A stretch of DNA of 64,000 bases. It comes from JANQOH01 sp965243325 (GTDB lineage: Bacteria > Pseudomonadota > Alphaproteobacteria > UBA7887). Made by a program: the position numbers and the translations under genes. The notes under the pieces are model-generated. The model searched no databases and was not told the origin of the DNA. It was given only the letters and a program-made list of their open reading frames with translations. The stretch covers positions 1 through 64,000 of the forward strand of contig CBDEUQ010000003.1 in the NCBI GenBank assembly GCA_965243325.1. The letters run 5' to 3'. Numbering within the stretch: position 1 is the first letter of the stretch; each line of letters starts with the position of its first letter. Below, piece after piece: positions 8,949 through 17,382 of this stretch.

Positions 8949-9724
8949 CGGCGCTCCATCTGGTCCGGGTCCCGGTCGCCACCGACAAGCTGGCGCGGTG
9001 GGCGCGCGAGCGCTTTTGGACCGGCGGCGGCCGGGGGCGCGTTGAGTTCGACGAGGGACGCGCGCTGCATCACCTCGTCGCCGAGGCCTTGGGGCCCGGC
9101 GCGCTTCGTCCGTTCCGGCTGCTTGTCCCGCCGCGGCGCACCCGCGGCAATTTGTACGCTTATTCGGCTCTGGAAGCCGACACACTGCGCACCGCCGCCC
9201 AAACGTACGCGCTACCGGATCATCTCGGCGTGTTGTCCGTGGAGCGGCTCGAGAGCAAGCGCATGCCCGGCGTCTGGCGCGTTGGGCAGCGGCTCGGATT
9301 CGACGTGCGCGCGCGCCCCGTTCGGCGTCTGTTACGTGCGCTGAGGACGTCGTCCGGCATCGAGATCGGCGCCGGGGCCGAGGTCGACGCGTTCCTGCGG
9401 GAAGCGCTGAACGTGCAGGCGGGCGGAATGGCGGCTGGACATCGCACCCGCCAGGACGTTTACGTCGACTGGTTGGCCGAAAGGCTCGCCCCCGCCGCCG
9501 CGCTGGACCGCTCGACGAGTCGGCTCGCCCGGTTTCACCGCGTCCGCGTCGACCGCGGCCAGCGCGGTGTCGAAGGTCCGGACGCGACCATCCAGGGAGT
9601 GCTGACGGTGAGCGACCCCGCGGCGTTCGCGGAAACGCTCTCGCGCGGCGTCGGGCGACACCGGGCCTATGGGTACGGCATGCTGCTCTTGCGGCCGCCG
9701 AATCGCCCGGCGCCGGCCGGCTGA
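8945..9724 (+). CDS. cas6e: CRISPR RNA endonuclease Cas6e (CasE)
   Basis: Cas6e cuts the repeat hairpin in the array transcript and stays bound to the 3' stem of the crRNA. The 259-residue product has the N-terminal ALHLVRVPVATDKLARWA strand-helix, the conserved ALHHLVAEALG segment, GQRLGFDVRARPVRR, and a C-terminal glycine-rich loop GVGRHRAYGYGMLLLRP typical of Cas6 RAMPs. ATG 8945 overlaps the cas5e stop. The repeats of the adjacent array form the short GC stem-loop expected as its substrate. Confidence 0.93.
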   Translation: MTALHLVRVPVATDKLARWARERFWTGGGRGRVEFDEGRALHHLVAEALGPGALRPFRLLVPPRRTRGNLYAYSALEADTLRTAAQTYALPDHLGVLSVERLESKRMPGVWRVGQRLGFDVRARPVRRLLRALRTSSGIEIGAGAEVDAFLREALNVQAGGMAAGHRTRQDVYVDWLAERLAPAAALDRSTSRLARFHRVRVDRGQRGVEGPDATIQGVLTVSDPAAFAETLSRGVGRHRAYGYGMLLLRPPNRPAPAG

Positions 9725-10609
9725 ATGCTGAAGGGACGGCTCGGTCTCGACAGCGCGAGGGTCCCCTACAAGGACAGGGCCGGGCTGCTCTACCTTGCGC
9801 GCGGCGCATTGACGGCGCGGGACGGAACGCTTGCCTTCGCCCAGCGCCGGGAGGCGTCGGCGGACGCGTTGGGGCCGGGCGACTACGCCATCCCGCTGCA
9901 AGGCGTTTCGATGATCCTGCTCGGGCCGGGATCAACGGTCAGCCACGACGCGCTAAGGCTGCTCGCGCATGCGCGCACGGCGTTGGCGGCTGTGGGCGAA
10001 GACGGAGTCCGCCTCTATACGGCGCCGCCCCTTATCCCCGACCGATCGGGTCTGGCGCGGGCGCAGGCGCGGCTGTGGGCCGACGGCGAACGCCGAGTCG
10101 CGGTCGCGCGGCGCATGTACGCATGGAGGTTGGGCGAGGTTCTGCCGCATCGCTCCCTCGATGTGCTGCGCGGCATCGAGGGAGCGCGCATGAAGGAGGG
10201 CTACCGCCTGCTGGCACGGCAGATCGGGGTAGAGTGGCGCGGGCGGCGCTACGATCGCGCCCGCCCGCAGGCTGCGGACCTTCCCAACCAGGCGCTCAAT
10301 CACGCTTCCAGTGCGACGGAGGCTGCGGCCGCTATTGCCGTTGCCGCCACCGCGACGATCCCGCAATTGGGCTTCGTTCACGAAGACCCCGGACAATCCT
10401 TCGTGCTCGATATCGCCGACCTCTACCGCGACTCGGTAACCGTGCCGTGCGCTTTCCGTGCCGCCCGGCGTGTCACGGAACGCCCTGAGGAAAATATTGA
10501 GCGTGTCACGCGTCGTCTGGTCGGCCACACGCTCGCCGGCGAGCAGGTCATTCCGGCGATGATCGGTCGACTCAAGTCCCTGTTTGCCGAACCGCCGGAC
10601 AAGGACTGA
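9725..10609 (+). CDS. cas1: CRISPR integrase Cas1 (type I-E)
   Basis: Cas1 with Cas2 inserts new spacers at the leader end. The 294-residue protein has the I-E form and aligns by eye with the E. coli enzyme. The metal ligands correspond to E152 (in RGIEGARMKEGY), H219 (GFVHED) and D232 (LDIADLYR). ATG 9725 directly follows the cas6e stop. An intact active site means acquisition is probably still possible. Confidence 0.96.
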   Translation: MLKGRLGLDSARVPYKDRAGLLYLARGALTARDGTLAFAQRREASADALGPGDYAIPLQGVSMILLGPGSTVSHDALRLLAHARTALAAVGEDGVRLYTAPPLIPDRSGLARAQARLWADGERRVAVARRMYAWRLGEVLPHRSLDVLRGIEGARMKEGYRLLARQIGVEWRGRRYDRARPQAADLPNQALNHASSATEAAAAIAVAATATIPQLGFVHEDPGQSFVLDIADLYRDSVTVPCAFRAARRVTERPEENIERVTRRLVGHTLAGEQVIPAMIGRLKSLFAEPPDKD

Positions 10610-10616
10610 ACGAACG

Positions 10617-10916
10617 ATGCCGATGGCCGTGGTCGTCACCCGCAACGTCGAGGCCCGCTATCGCGGATTCCTGACTTCCATCATGCTGGAAGTCGCGCCC
10701 GGCGTTTACGCTGCGCCCGATCTCTCGACGGGGGTGCGAAGACGGGTCTGGAACGTGCTTTCGGATTGGTGGGGGGTGCTCGGTACCGGATCGATTGTGA
10801 TGCTCTGGCGCGACACGGATGCCGTCGGAAATCTTCGTATCGAGACTCTCGGCGAGCCCCCGAAGGAGATCGTGGACGCCGACGGCATTTTGCTCGTAAA
10901 ACGCAAGCCTGCGTAA
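10617..10916 (+). CDS. cas2: CRISPR adaptation protein Cas2 (type I-E)
   Basis: Cas2 forms the central dimer of the Cas1-Cas2 spacer integration complex. The 99-residue product has the I-E signature: AVVVTRNVEARYRGFLTSIMLEVAPGVY, then WNVLSDWW and GSIVMLWRD. ATG 10617 lies 7 bases after the cas1 stop; ATG 10623 is a possible alternative. The gene ends at the array leader, placing the active acquisition end of the array next to it. Confidence 0.94.
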   Translation: MPMAVVVTRNVEARYRGFLTSIMLEVAPGVYAAPDLSTGVRRRVWNVLSDWWGVLGTGSIVMLWRDTDAVGNLRIETLGEPPKEIVDADGILLVKRKPA

Positions 10917-10973
10917 CCCGTTTCGCGCCCGGTTGTTTGACATCGTAGAGATATCAAGCTCTTAATGGCGAGA
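10917..10973 (+). promoter_or_regulatory. CRISPR leader
   Basis: A 57-base AT-rich stretch between the cas2 stop and the first repeat. It has TTGACA at 10937-10942 and CTTAAT at 10961-10966 (18-base spacing), a plausible promoter for the precursor crRNA reading away from cas2. Repeat degeneration is concentrated at the opposite end, consistent with this being the leader. It is short for a I-E leader, and I see no clear IHF site. Confidence 0.65.
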
Positions 10974-13080
10974 GGTTCCCCCGCACGCGCGGGGATAGAC
11001 CCGAGTTCATCGGGCTCGCCTCGGTCGACAAGTAGGTTCCCCCGCACGCGCGGGGATAGACCCCGCTGCAGAAGGACGTTGACCTCGACGGCCTCGGTTC
11101 CCCCGCACGCGCGGGGATAGACCCGCTGCCACCGACGTCGAGTTGTCCCCGATCGCGGTTCCCCCGCACGCGCGGGGATAGACCCGCGTGAGCTTGTCGC
11201 CGGTGGATTTCGACATGGGTTCCCCCGCACGCGCGGGGATAGACCCGTTTGCGTCGGCGTGTCGGGCACCCTGCCGTCGGTTCCCCCGCACGCGCGGGGA
11301 TAGACCCCAGTCACGCTCGATTTCCGAACGGTACCGCATGGTTCCCCCGCACGCGCGGGGATAGACCCGGTGCACTGGGAGCGTTGGGAGTTGGTGAGGA
11401 GGTTCCCCCGCACGCGCGGGGATAGACCCCGCGACCTTGAGCGCCTCGGCAAGACCGGGCCGGTTCCCCCGCACGCGCGGGGATAGACCCCAGACGATGG
11501 TCCAGGTCGAATGGACCGATGGGGTTCCCCCGCACGCGCGGGGATAGACCCAATAGTCCGCGGACCAACATCGCCAGAAACAAGGTTCCCCCGCACGCGC
11601 GGGGATAGACCCGAATTCGCAGCCTTCGCGCTTCCCGCGATAGGGGTTCCCCCGCACGCGCGGGGATAGACCCCGTCAAATCCGGAACGCGCGGCGACAT
11701 GTAGTGGTTCCCCCGCACGCGCGGGGATAGACCCGGCAACGGGCCTCCGGCCGACGAGCCGGTTCGGGTTCCCCCGCACGCGCGGGGATAGACCTTCTGC
11801 ACGGCGGCCGAGACATCGCCAACGCCTGGTTCCCCCGCACGCGCGGGGATAGACCCCCGACGAGGCCGGCGCGGATTCCTCAGTCTCGGGTTCCCCCGCA
11901 CGCGCGGGGATAGACCCTACATGCTCGGCGACGAGGTCTACTGGACCGAGGTTCCCCCGCACGCGCGGGGATAGACCCATCACCGTCCGCTTCTTGCCGC
12001 GCCGCGCCGCGGTTCCCCCGCACGCGCGGGGATAGACCCGTGAAGTGCGTATTACTGCACAGACGGAGTTTGGTTCCCCCGCACGCGCGGGGATAGACCG
12101 CACGGGCTGGACAAGGGAGGTGCCGCCTGATGGGTTCCCCCGCACGCGCGGGGATAGACCCTGTGGAGGCCGTGCGCGGCGAGCCCACGGGTGGGTTCCC
12201 CCGCACGCGCGGGGATAGACCCGCCCGCGCAGGTCCAGACGCTCACCACGATCAGGTTCCCCCGCACGCGCGGGGATAGACCCAACCGTAACGTCGGATC
12301 GCCCAGCGCCGTCATGGTTCCCCCGCACGCGCGGGGATAGACCCGCGCCGAAAGGCGGCCCGACTGGCGAGCCGCCGGTTCCCCCGCACGCGCGGGGATA
12401 GACCCCGAGACAGAGCAGGAGACCGAGATGGACCTCGGGTTCCCCCGCACGCGCGGGGATAGACCCCGGTCGACCAGGTCCTGGCGGTGTGTGTAGCTGG
12501 TTCCCCCGCACGCGCGGGGATAGACCCCACACGACGCCCAGCGCCGCCGGCGTTGCCGCGGTTCCCCCGCACGCGCGGGGATAGACCCGCCACAGACGCG
12601 CGCCATAGGCGAAGGTGCGCGGTTCCCCCGCACGCGCGGGGATAGACCCCGTTGCGATAGTCGCTGCCAGATACTCCGCCGGGTTCCCCCGCACGCGCGG
12701 GGATAGACCCCGGAAGCGCAGGTCCCCGCTGACGCTCGCCAGGGTTCCCCCGCACGCGCGGGGAAAGATAGACCCGCGGCGACGGTCTCGTTCCGCCAGC
12801 GCAGAGTGGTTCCCCCGCACGCGCGGGGATAGACTCGGTGCCCTCGGAGCGTTGGGAGTTGGTGAGGAGGTTCCCCCGCACGCGCGGGGATAGACCCGAG
12901 ATCGAGTTCGGCGCGACTCTGGCCGACGGGGTTCCCCCGCACGCGCGGGGATAGACCCCTCTTCCGGCGCAAGCCGCCGCGGGCGCGCCGGGTTCCCCCG
13001 CACGCGCGGGGATAGACCCGAGCTCCGGCAGGTCGATCGCGGCGCGGATCCGGTTCCCCCGCACGCGCGGGGATAGACCC
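10974..13080 (+). CRISPR. Type I-E CRISPR array, 35 repeats and 34 spacers
   Basis: The repeats are 29 bases (starting GGTTCCCCCGC and ending GGGGATAGACCC) with 32-base spacers, so the unit is 61 bases. The repeat folds as CCCCGC-ACGC-GCGGGG, a 6-bp stem suited to Cas6e. Repeats begin at 10974 and every 61 bases to 12743, then at 12808, 12869, 12930, 12991 and 13052. Repeat 30 (12743) carries a 4-base insertion before ATAGACCC. Repeat 31 (12808) ends GACTC. Repeats 14 (11767) and 19 (12072) differ only in the last base. Spacers 7 and 31 are near duplicates. The array stops at 13080, some 25 bases before recognisable transposase sequence. Confidence 0.98.
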
Positions 13081-13088
13081 CGCAGTTG

Positions 13089-13586
13089 TCAGAGCATTAC
13101 GTTTTCAGCCCACGCCTCGATCAGCGTGCCGTCCACCGAGAAGTGCTCGTCCGACAACAGACGGCGGACCCGCGCGCCGTGCAGAACCGCCTGAAGGAAG
13201 CGCGCCGCCACATCGCCCGCGAGCAGACGGTCGCGGTTCTTCGAATACACCGTCGCGTCCCACACCGGCGCGTCCATCGATAGCCCGACGAACCAGCGGA
13301 ACAACAGGTTGTAATCCAGCTGCTCCATCAGCTGGCGCTCCGAACGGATGGTGTAGAAGGCCTGCAGCAGGAGCGCCCGCAACAGCTTCTCCGGCGCGAT
13401 CGAGGGCCGGCCCCTGTGCGAATAGAGCCGCGCGAAATCGCCCGACAGCGCCGCCAGAGCCTCGTCCACCAGGACCCGGATCGCCCGCAGCGGATGATCC
13501 GCCGGAACCCGCGCCTCCAGATCAACGTAGCTGAACAGACCCTCGCCCCGCTCGTCCCGACCCCGCATACCAACCTCCCGCGCCAT
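13089..13586 (-). pseudogene. IS5/IS1182-like transposase, 3' truncated
   Basis: The 165 codons match the N-terminal part of a DDE transposase: ADHPLRAIRVLVDEALAAL, HRGRPSIAPEKLLRALLLQ, YTIRSERQLMEQLDYNLLFRW and DEHFSVDGTLIEAWA. The last segment contains the first catalytic aspartate. The remaining half is missing: the reading runs into a stop at 13089, against the distal end of the CRISPR array. The element end is probably the TTTAGCAGCCTGCTAA-like palindrome near 13637-13652. It is likely inactive and probably truncated the array. Confidence 0.8.
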
Positions 13587-13722
13587 TCACCGCCAGATCA
13601 GGGAATCACGATAACGAGAATCGGACCAGCGAGTTCTTTAGCAGCCTGCTAAGGCGAAACGCCGTCACGGCCGGTTCCTGAATAGCCGTTCCTCTGAGCA
13701 GTCAGACGAGGACTCCGAGACC

Positions 13723-13830
13723 GTGACAGAAATTGAACGCCACCTCGACATACGCCTTGACTCCCACCCTGAGTGGTATTTGATGCGTCCCGCTATGTCA
13801 CGCGAACCCACTCAGCCAGTTCCCCGTTAA
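13723..13830 (+). CDS. Possible 35-residue peptide
   Basis: A GTG-started reading frame (MTEIERHLDIRLDSHPEW onward) with a GAGGA motif about 10 bases upstream, in the otherwise gene-free 13587-13906 stretch. I do not recognise it. It may be a remnant of a longer gene. Apart from this and the insertion-sequence end near 13640, I see nothing else in that stretch. Confidence 0.2.
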   Translation: MTEIERHLDIRLDSHPEWYLMRPAMSREPTQPVPR

Positions 13831-13906
13831 ATGCAACAGCCGCTACCCGCCAAGTGTTTGTTCGCGCAAGTACGGTGAATGGCCTATGGCGCCACAGGAG
13901 AGCAGA

Positions 13907-14452
13907 GTGAGGATAATCATTGGGGCACTTACAGCATGCGTGTTTGTGCTGGCCGCACTGCCGGCCTTGGCCGAGGACACCACCCATCTCTTTCGAGAAG
14001 AAGTCAACTGGGACACTATTGTCACAACGATCAAGGAGCAACTGGTATCTGAGTTTGGCGAGGAGGGGATAGACGTTCAAGTGCTGGAGGTCCAGGTTCA
14101 GATTCCGGTGTGGGGCTCAGAGCCTCCGGTGTTGAGTTCAGGGCCGGAACCGCGTGTCCCTGAGCCCTCATCGTTAGCGAGCGACCTCGCTCATCATCAC
14201 GCCATGCTTTCTTTAGCACCCCCAGTGTTGCGCCTGTTGAGCAAAAAGGAAGTCTTGCAAATCATAATTCCGGTTGCTCTAGCGGAACCCGTTCGGTGGT
14301 TTTGGGAGTGGTTTAGAAATTCTATTTCCAGTGACGATGAGGGCGGAGCTACGTTGCCTTTGTGGACTCCGGTTGAAATCATAACGCCAGACGGTTCACT
14401 CACTTACGACCCGCAGCTCTCCTACCTCCCTTACGCAAGAGCACCAGAGTGA
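13907..14452 (+). CDS. Exported protein of unknown function
   Basis: A 181-residue protein. GTG 13907 is the likely start because AGGAG lies 6 bases upstream; ATG 13886 would place that site inside the coding region. The N-terminus is a clear signal peptide (RIIIGALTACVFVLAALPALAED), so the product is periplasmic or secreted. The mature part has a proline/serine-rich linker (about residues 70-95) and a hydrophobic VLQIIIPVALA segment followed by tryptophan-rich WFWEWF. That segment may associate with membranes. No family is recognised. The gene is AT-richer than the core genes and lies between insertion-sequence fragments, suggesting transfer. Confidence 0.7.
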   Translation: MRIIIGALTACVFVLAALPALAEDTTHLFREEVNWDTIVTTIKEQLVSEFGEEGIDVQVLEVQVQIPVWGSEPPVLSSGPEPRVPEPSSLASDLAHHHAMLSLAPPVLRLLSKKEVLQIIIPVALAEPVRWFWEWFRNSISSDDEGGATLPLWTPVEIITPDGSLTYDPQLSYLPYARAPE

Positions 14453-14649
14453 ATCAAAGTCCATGGTTCATGCTGTTGAGGTATCGTATATCTTTTTGGG
14501 GGTTCATCACTGGCATCCTCAACGCCCTCCGGGAGGGCAAGTTCACCTGCTACGCACCTGCTGGCGTTGACGATGTCGACCTTTCACGAGCCCCTGACGA
14601 GCGTGACACCAAGCCCGCGAACAGCGTTGTGGTGCCGTGCCGCTTGTAG
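14449..14649 (+). CDS. Small membrane-associated protein, probably truncated
   Basis: The GTG start overlaps the previous stop as GTGA, suggesting translational coupling to the exported protein. The first 30 residues contain a hydrophobic stretch (WFMLLRYRISFWGFITGIL) that could be a membrane anchor. From about codon 40 the frame runs antisense through an IS630 fragment, so the natural C-terminus was probably lost. No family is recognised. Confidence 0.35.
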   Translation: MNQSPWFMLLRYRISFWGFITGILNALREGKFTCYAPAGVDDVDLSRAPDERDTKPANSVVVPCRL

Positions 14650-14768
14650 TCATGGGTCATGGTGGGGCAGCGCCCCTTCTTCAGCGGCAGGCCGGGTTGT
14701 GTGCGGTCGAAAGCCTGGATTTGCGTCTTCTCGTCGATCGACAGCACCACGGCATGCGCCGGCGGTCC
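14615..14768 (-). pseudogene. IS630-family transposase fragment (central region)
   Basis: About 50 codons match the catalytic core of an IS630-type transposase: AVVLSIDEKTQIQAFDRTQ then GLPLKKGRCPTMTHDYKRH and GTTTLFAGL. The aspartate of SIDEK is the first DDE residue. Neither the N-terminal helix-turn-helix nor the C-terminal catalytic region is present here. A C-terminal piece of a similar element lies at 26857-26998 in the opposite orientation. Confidence 0.8.
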
Positions 14769-14885
14769 GTCACGTGTTCCATCATGGCGATCAGCGTTGC
14801 CGTGCGCATCGTCCGCCGCCGACAGCGGTGAGTCAATCGCCACAGTCCGTGATGCCTCTGCGGTCTCCTCCGAACCTACAATTCA

Positions 14886-16121
14886 TCAGTCAACAAGCTT
14901 GCCGTTCACAAAGGATAAGTGGTCGATGCTGCCGTCGACCGAGCGCAAAACCCAGTTACCGTGCGGCTTTCCGTCCACGTAGGAGCCTTCCCAACTAGTG
15001 CCGTTGGCGCCGCGCCCAGCCCAGTTACCGTGCCGCTTTCCGTCCACGAGGGGGCCTTCAAAACTATTGCCGTCGGCGTCGCGCTCAACCCAGTTACCTT
15101 GAAATTTGCCGCTCATTATCGACCCCGTTAAGGTTGTTGCCGCTTCGTCTCCCAAAGACAGCGTTCCCCTTCCGTGGGCCGTGTCGCCGTAACAGTCGCC
15201 GGTCCAGTCCAACACGGCGGAGCTACCGTAATGCCACCAGACGTAGCATCCCGGCCGGCTTCGGATTTCCTGCCAGCAGTAGGAGTCACTTTCGGCGAGA
15301 TCGCTGCGATCGAGGTCGGCGCATTTCGGGCCGGTTTCGGCGAAGTGGAGAACCTGATTTTCCGGAAGCACAGGCGGCGGCGTAACCGGACCGTCGCCGA
15401 AGGCGCCGCCCGAGGAGGCTAGCGCCGCCGCCTCCTCGCGCGTCAGCCCGCCCGTCGCCTCGAGACCCTTCGCCTGCTGCCACTCGCGGATCGCCGATCG
15501 GGTGCGCGGACCGAACATGCCGTCCGCAGGACCGGCGTCGAAGCCCAGTGCCGCGAGACCCCGCTGCACCTCGATGCGCTCCTCGCGCGTCAGCGCAGCG
15601 TCCGTCGGCTGGCTGTCCGCCGGCTCCGCGGTCTCCGGCCCTCCCGGGGCGTCGTCCCCGGCCTGTGCCGGAACCGGGACCACGCTCTCGGCGCCCGAAT
15701 ATGTGTCCGCCTCGCCGCCGCGCTCGGCGCACAGCGAACCCACCACGGCGCAACCGGAGCCTCCGGCGACCTCGCACGACCGCAGGGCGCGCCGTTCCGC
15801 CTGCTCCTGCGACATCGCGCTCGAGCCGTGGCCCAGACCGTGCAGGTCCAGCGCAAGGGCGCCGCAGCCGTTCCGGAACCACGCGACTTCCACGCAGTTC
15901 GTCCCGCCCCCGGCCTCGCACGCCCCCAGCGCCGCGGTCTTCACGTCCTCCCGGGCGGTGTAGTTCCAGGCAAACCCGTACGCTACCGACTCGCCACCTG
16001 CAGCATCGCCGACGGCGATGGCGCCGTGCGACTCCTGCGCCTGTGCCTGTGCCGGAGCGACGGCGAGAAGCATTGCGACCGCGGCGGCCGCAGCGGCGGA
16101 ACGAGCACCCGTTGTCGGCAT
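14886..16121 (-). CDS. Exported DUF4189 - peptidoglycan-binding - MORN-repeat protein
   Basis: A 411-residue protein. ATG 16121 is chosen because GTGGAG lies 8 bases upstream and it gives a clean signal peptide (MPTTGARSAAAAAAVAMLLA, cleavage near AQAQAQ). Residues about 30-130 look like a cysteine-rich DUF4189 domain (AYGFAWNYTAREDVKTAALG; ALRSCEVAGGSGC). A peptidoglycan-binding type 1 domain follows at about 175-235 (EVQRGLAALGFDAGPADGMF then GPRTRSAIREWQ). The C-terminus has a cysteine-containing segment and MORN-type repeats (GNWVERDADGNSFEG, GNWAGRGANGTSWEG). It probably acts in the periplasm at the cell wall; the substrate is unknown. Confidence 0.75.
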   Translation of the reverse strand: MPTTGARSAAAAAAVAMLLAVAPAQAQAQESHGAIAVGDAAGGESVAYGFAWNYTAREDVKTAALGACEAGGGTNCVEVAWFRNGCGALALDLHGLGHGSSAMSQEQAERRALRSCEVAGGSGCAVVGSLCAERGGEADTYSGAESVVPVPAQAGDDAPGGPETAEPADSQPTDAALTREERIEVQRGLAALGFDAGPADGMFGPRTRSAIREWQQAKGLEATGGLTREEAAALASSGGAFGDGPVTPPPVLPENQVLHFAETGPKCADLDRSDLAESDSYCWQEIRSRPGCYVWWHYGSSAVLDWTGDCYGDTAHGRGTLSLGDEAATTLTGSIMSGKFQGNWVERDADGNSFEGPLVDGKRHGNWAGRGANGTSWEGSYVDGKPHGNWVLRSVDGSIDHLSFVNGKLVD

Positions 16122-16430
16122 CGGTCGTACTCCACTGGCGATCGGCAAGCGCCGGGCGTTCCGCCGCGCCGCCGCCGTTGTAGGCGACGGACGGCCTCGG
16201 CAGCCGGGCGAACCGATGGTCACGGCTTGCCGCGCGACCGTCAAGCGGTTCGGTTCCCTCCGGTCGCATCCGTGCTCGATCGCGGGTTTGCGCGACGAAG
16301 TTCCGAACAATGACGGCGCGATCCGGTATTCGAAGGGCCGCGACCGGAACCTGCAACTCCGCTGCATCCTCGCCGGCATGACGCGCAACCGGGCGGGACG
16401 CAGTGCGTGCGAGCGAACATCCGGGGACGG
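16122..16430. other. Gap with no recognisable gene
   Basis: A 309-base gap between the divergent starts and ends of the exported MORN protein and the broken integrase. It should contain the promoter of the MORN-protein gene on the minus strand. I see no RNA gene, repeat or terminator in it. Confidence 0.5.
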
Positions 16431-17319
16431 TCACGATGAGCCTGGGCTTGGAGTTTCTCTTGCCCAGTGATCGCGGGTAAAGGCGACGTGCCGGTCCCCG
16501 GAGGCTTCCGCGGGGACTCCGGGCGCGGCTACAGCTTCGCCCGCCATGACCCGCGCCATCGCGGCGCCAACGCGCTCGGCCGCCGCCCCTATGTCGCGGT
16601 CGGCGAGATGAGCATAGCGCAGTGTCATCCGCACATTTGAGTGGCCGAGCAGGCGCGAGACCACTGGCACCGGTACGCCGTTCATCACGGCATGGCTGGC
16701 CATTGTATGCCGCAGGTCATGAAGACGGACGTCCTCGATATCGACTTCCCGCCTGACCCGATGCCACAACGCGAGGTCGGGCCCGCGCGGACGGGCGGGA
16801 TCGAGCGGAGAGGGAAACACGAAAGGGCTCGTGCCGCAAGGCTGCCGGTCGAGGCTGCCGGTCGAGAATGGCGCGGATCCGGTCGCCAATCGGGACCTTC
16901 CGCGGCCCCGTCTTGCCGTCGCTGAGGGCCAGCGTGTCATCGTGAACCTCGGACCAGCGCAGCCTCACAATTTCGCCCTTGCGGCATCCTGTCAGCAGAA
17001 GCAGGTGGATGATGTCGGCCTGCTGGCGGCTGCTCTTGCCGGTCTGCGCATCGAGAACGTGGTGCAGGCGCACAATCTCCTCGCGCGACAGGAACCGCGT
17101 GAGCGTCGGGCGGCGGTTTTTTCGGACGCCTGCGGTCGGGGAGGTCTCGATGTGGCCGCAGGTGACGGCGAAGTTCATGATCTGGCGAAGCACGTCGAAG
17201 GCGCGATTGGCGCCGCCCGGCGCCGTCTGGCTGTAGCGGTCGAACCACTGTCGGACCCGGGCGGGAAATATGCGGTCGAGCGGTCTGGCTCCGAAGGCGG
17301 GCAGAAGCTGCCGCCTCAT
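16431..17319 (-). pseudogene. Tyrosine recombinase (integrase), frameshifted and lacking its N-terminus
   Basis: Two overlapping frames together make the core-binding and catalytic domains of a phage-type integrase: LLPAFGARPLDRIFPARVRQ, LTGCRKGEIVRLRW (first catalytic arginine), HDLRHTMASH (H-x-x-R) and GHSNVRMTLRYAH (catalytic tyrosine). The frame breaks at a 13-base tandem duplication of AGGCTGCCGGTCG (16839-16851 and 16852-16864). Removing one copy restores RAILDRQPCGTSPFVFPS. The arm-binding N-terminus is absent, cut by the IS630 element at about 17340. It is the same lineage as the integrases at 27-32.7 kb. Confidence 0.85.
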
Positions 17320-17382
17320 ACCCGCAGCGGACCAAATTGACTCACGAAATCAACATGTTGTGCATTGATCGGTGGCAGACTT

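Noticed and set aside
10954..13064. Long open frames across the CRISPR array on both strands, encoding proteins with recurring SPRVRGN, IPARAGEP and YPRACGGT motifs
   Set aside because: These are the repeat translated in three frames. The strict 61-base period and the adjacent cas genes show it is an array, not a repeat protein.
10974..13080. Self-targeting spacers
   Set aside because: I scanned the spacers by eye against the window and saw no full match, but an exhaustive comparison needs a computed search, so nothing is claimed.
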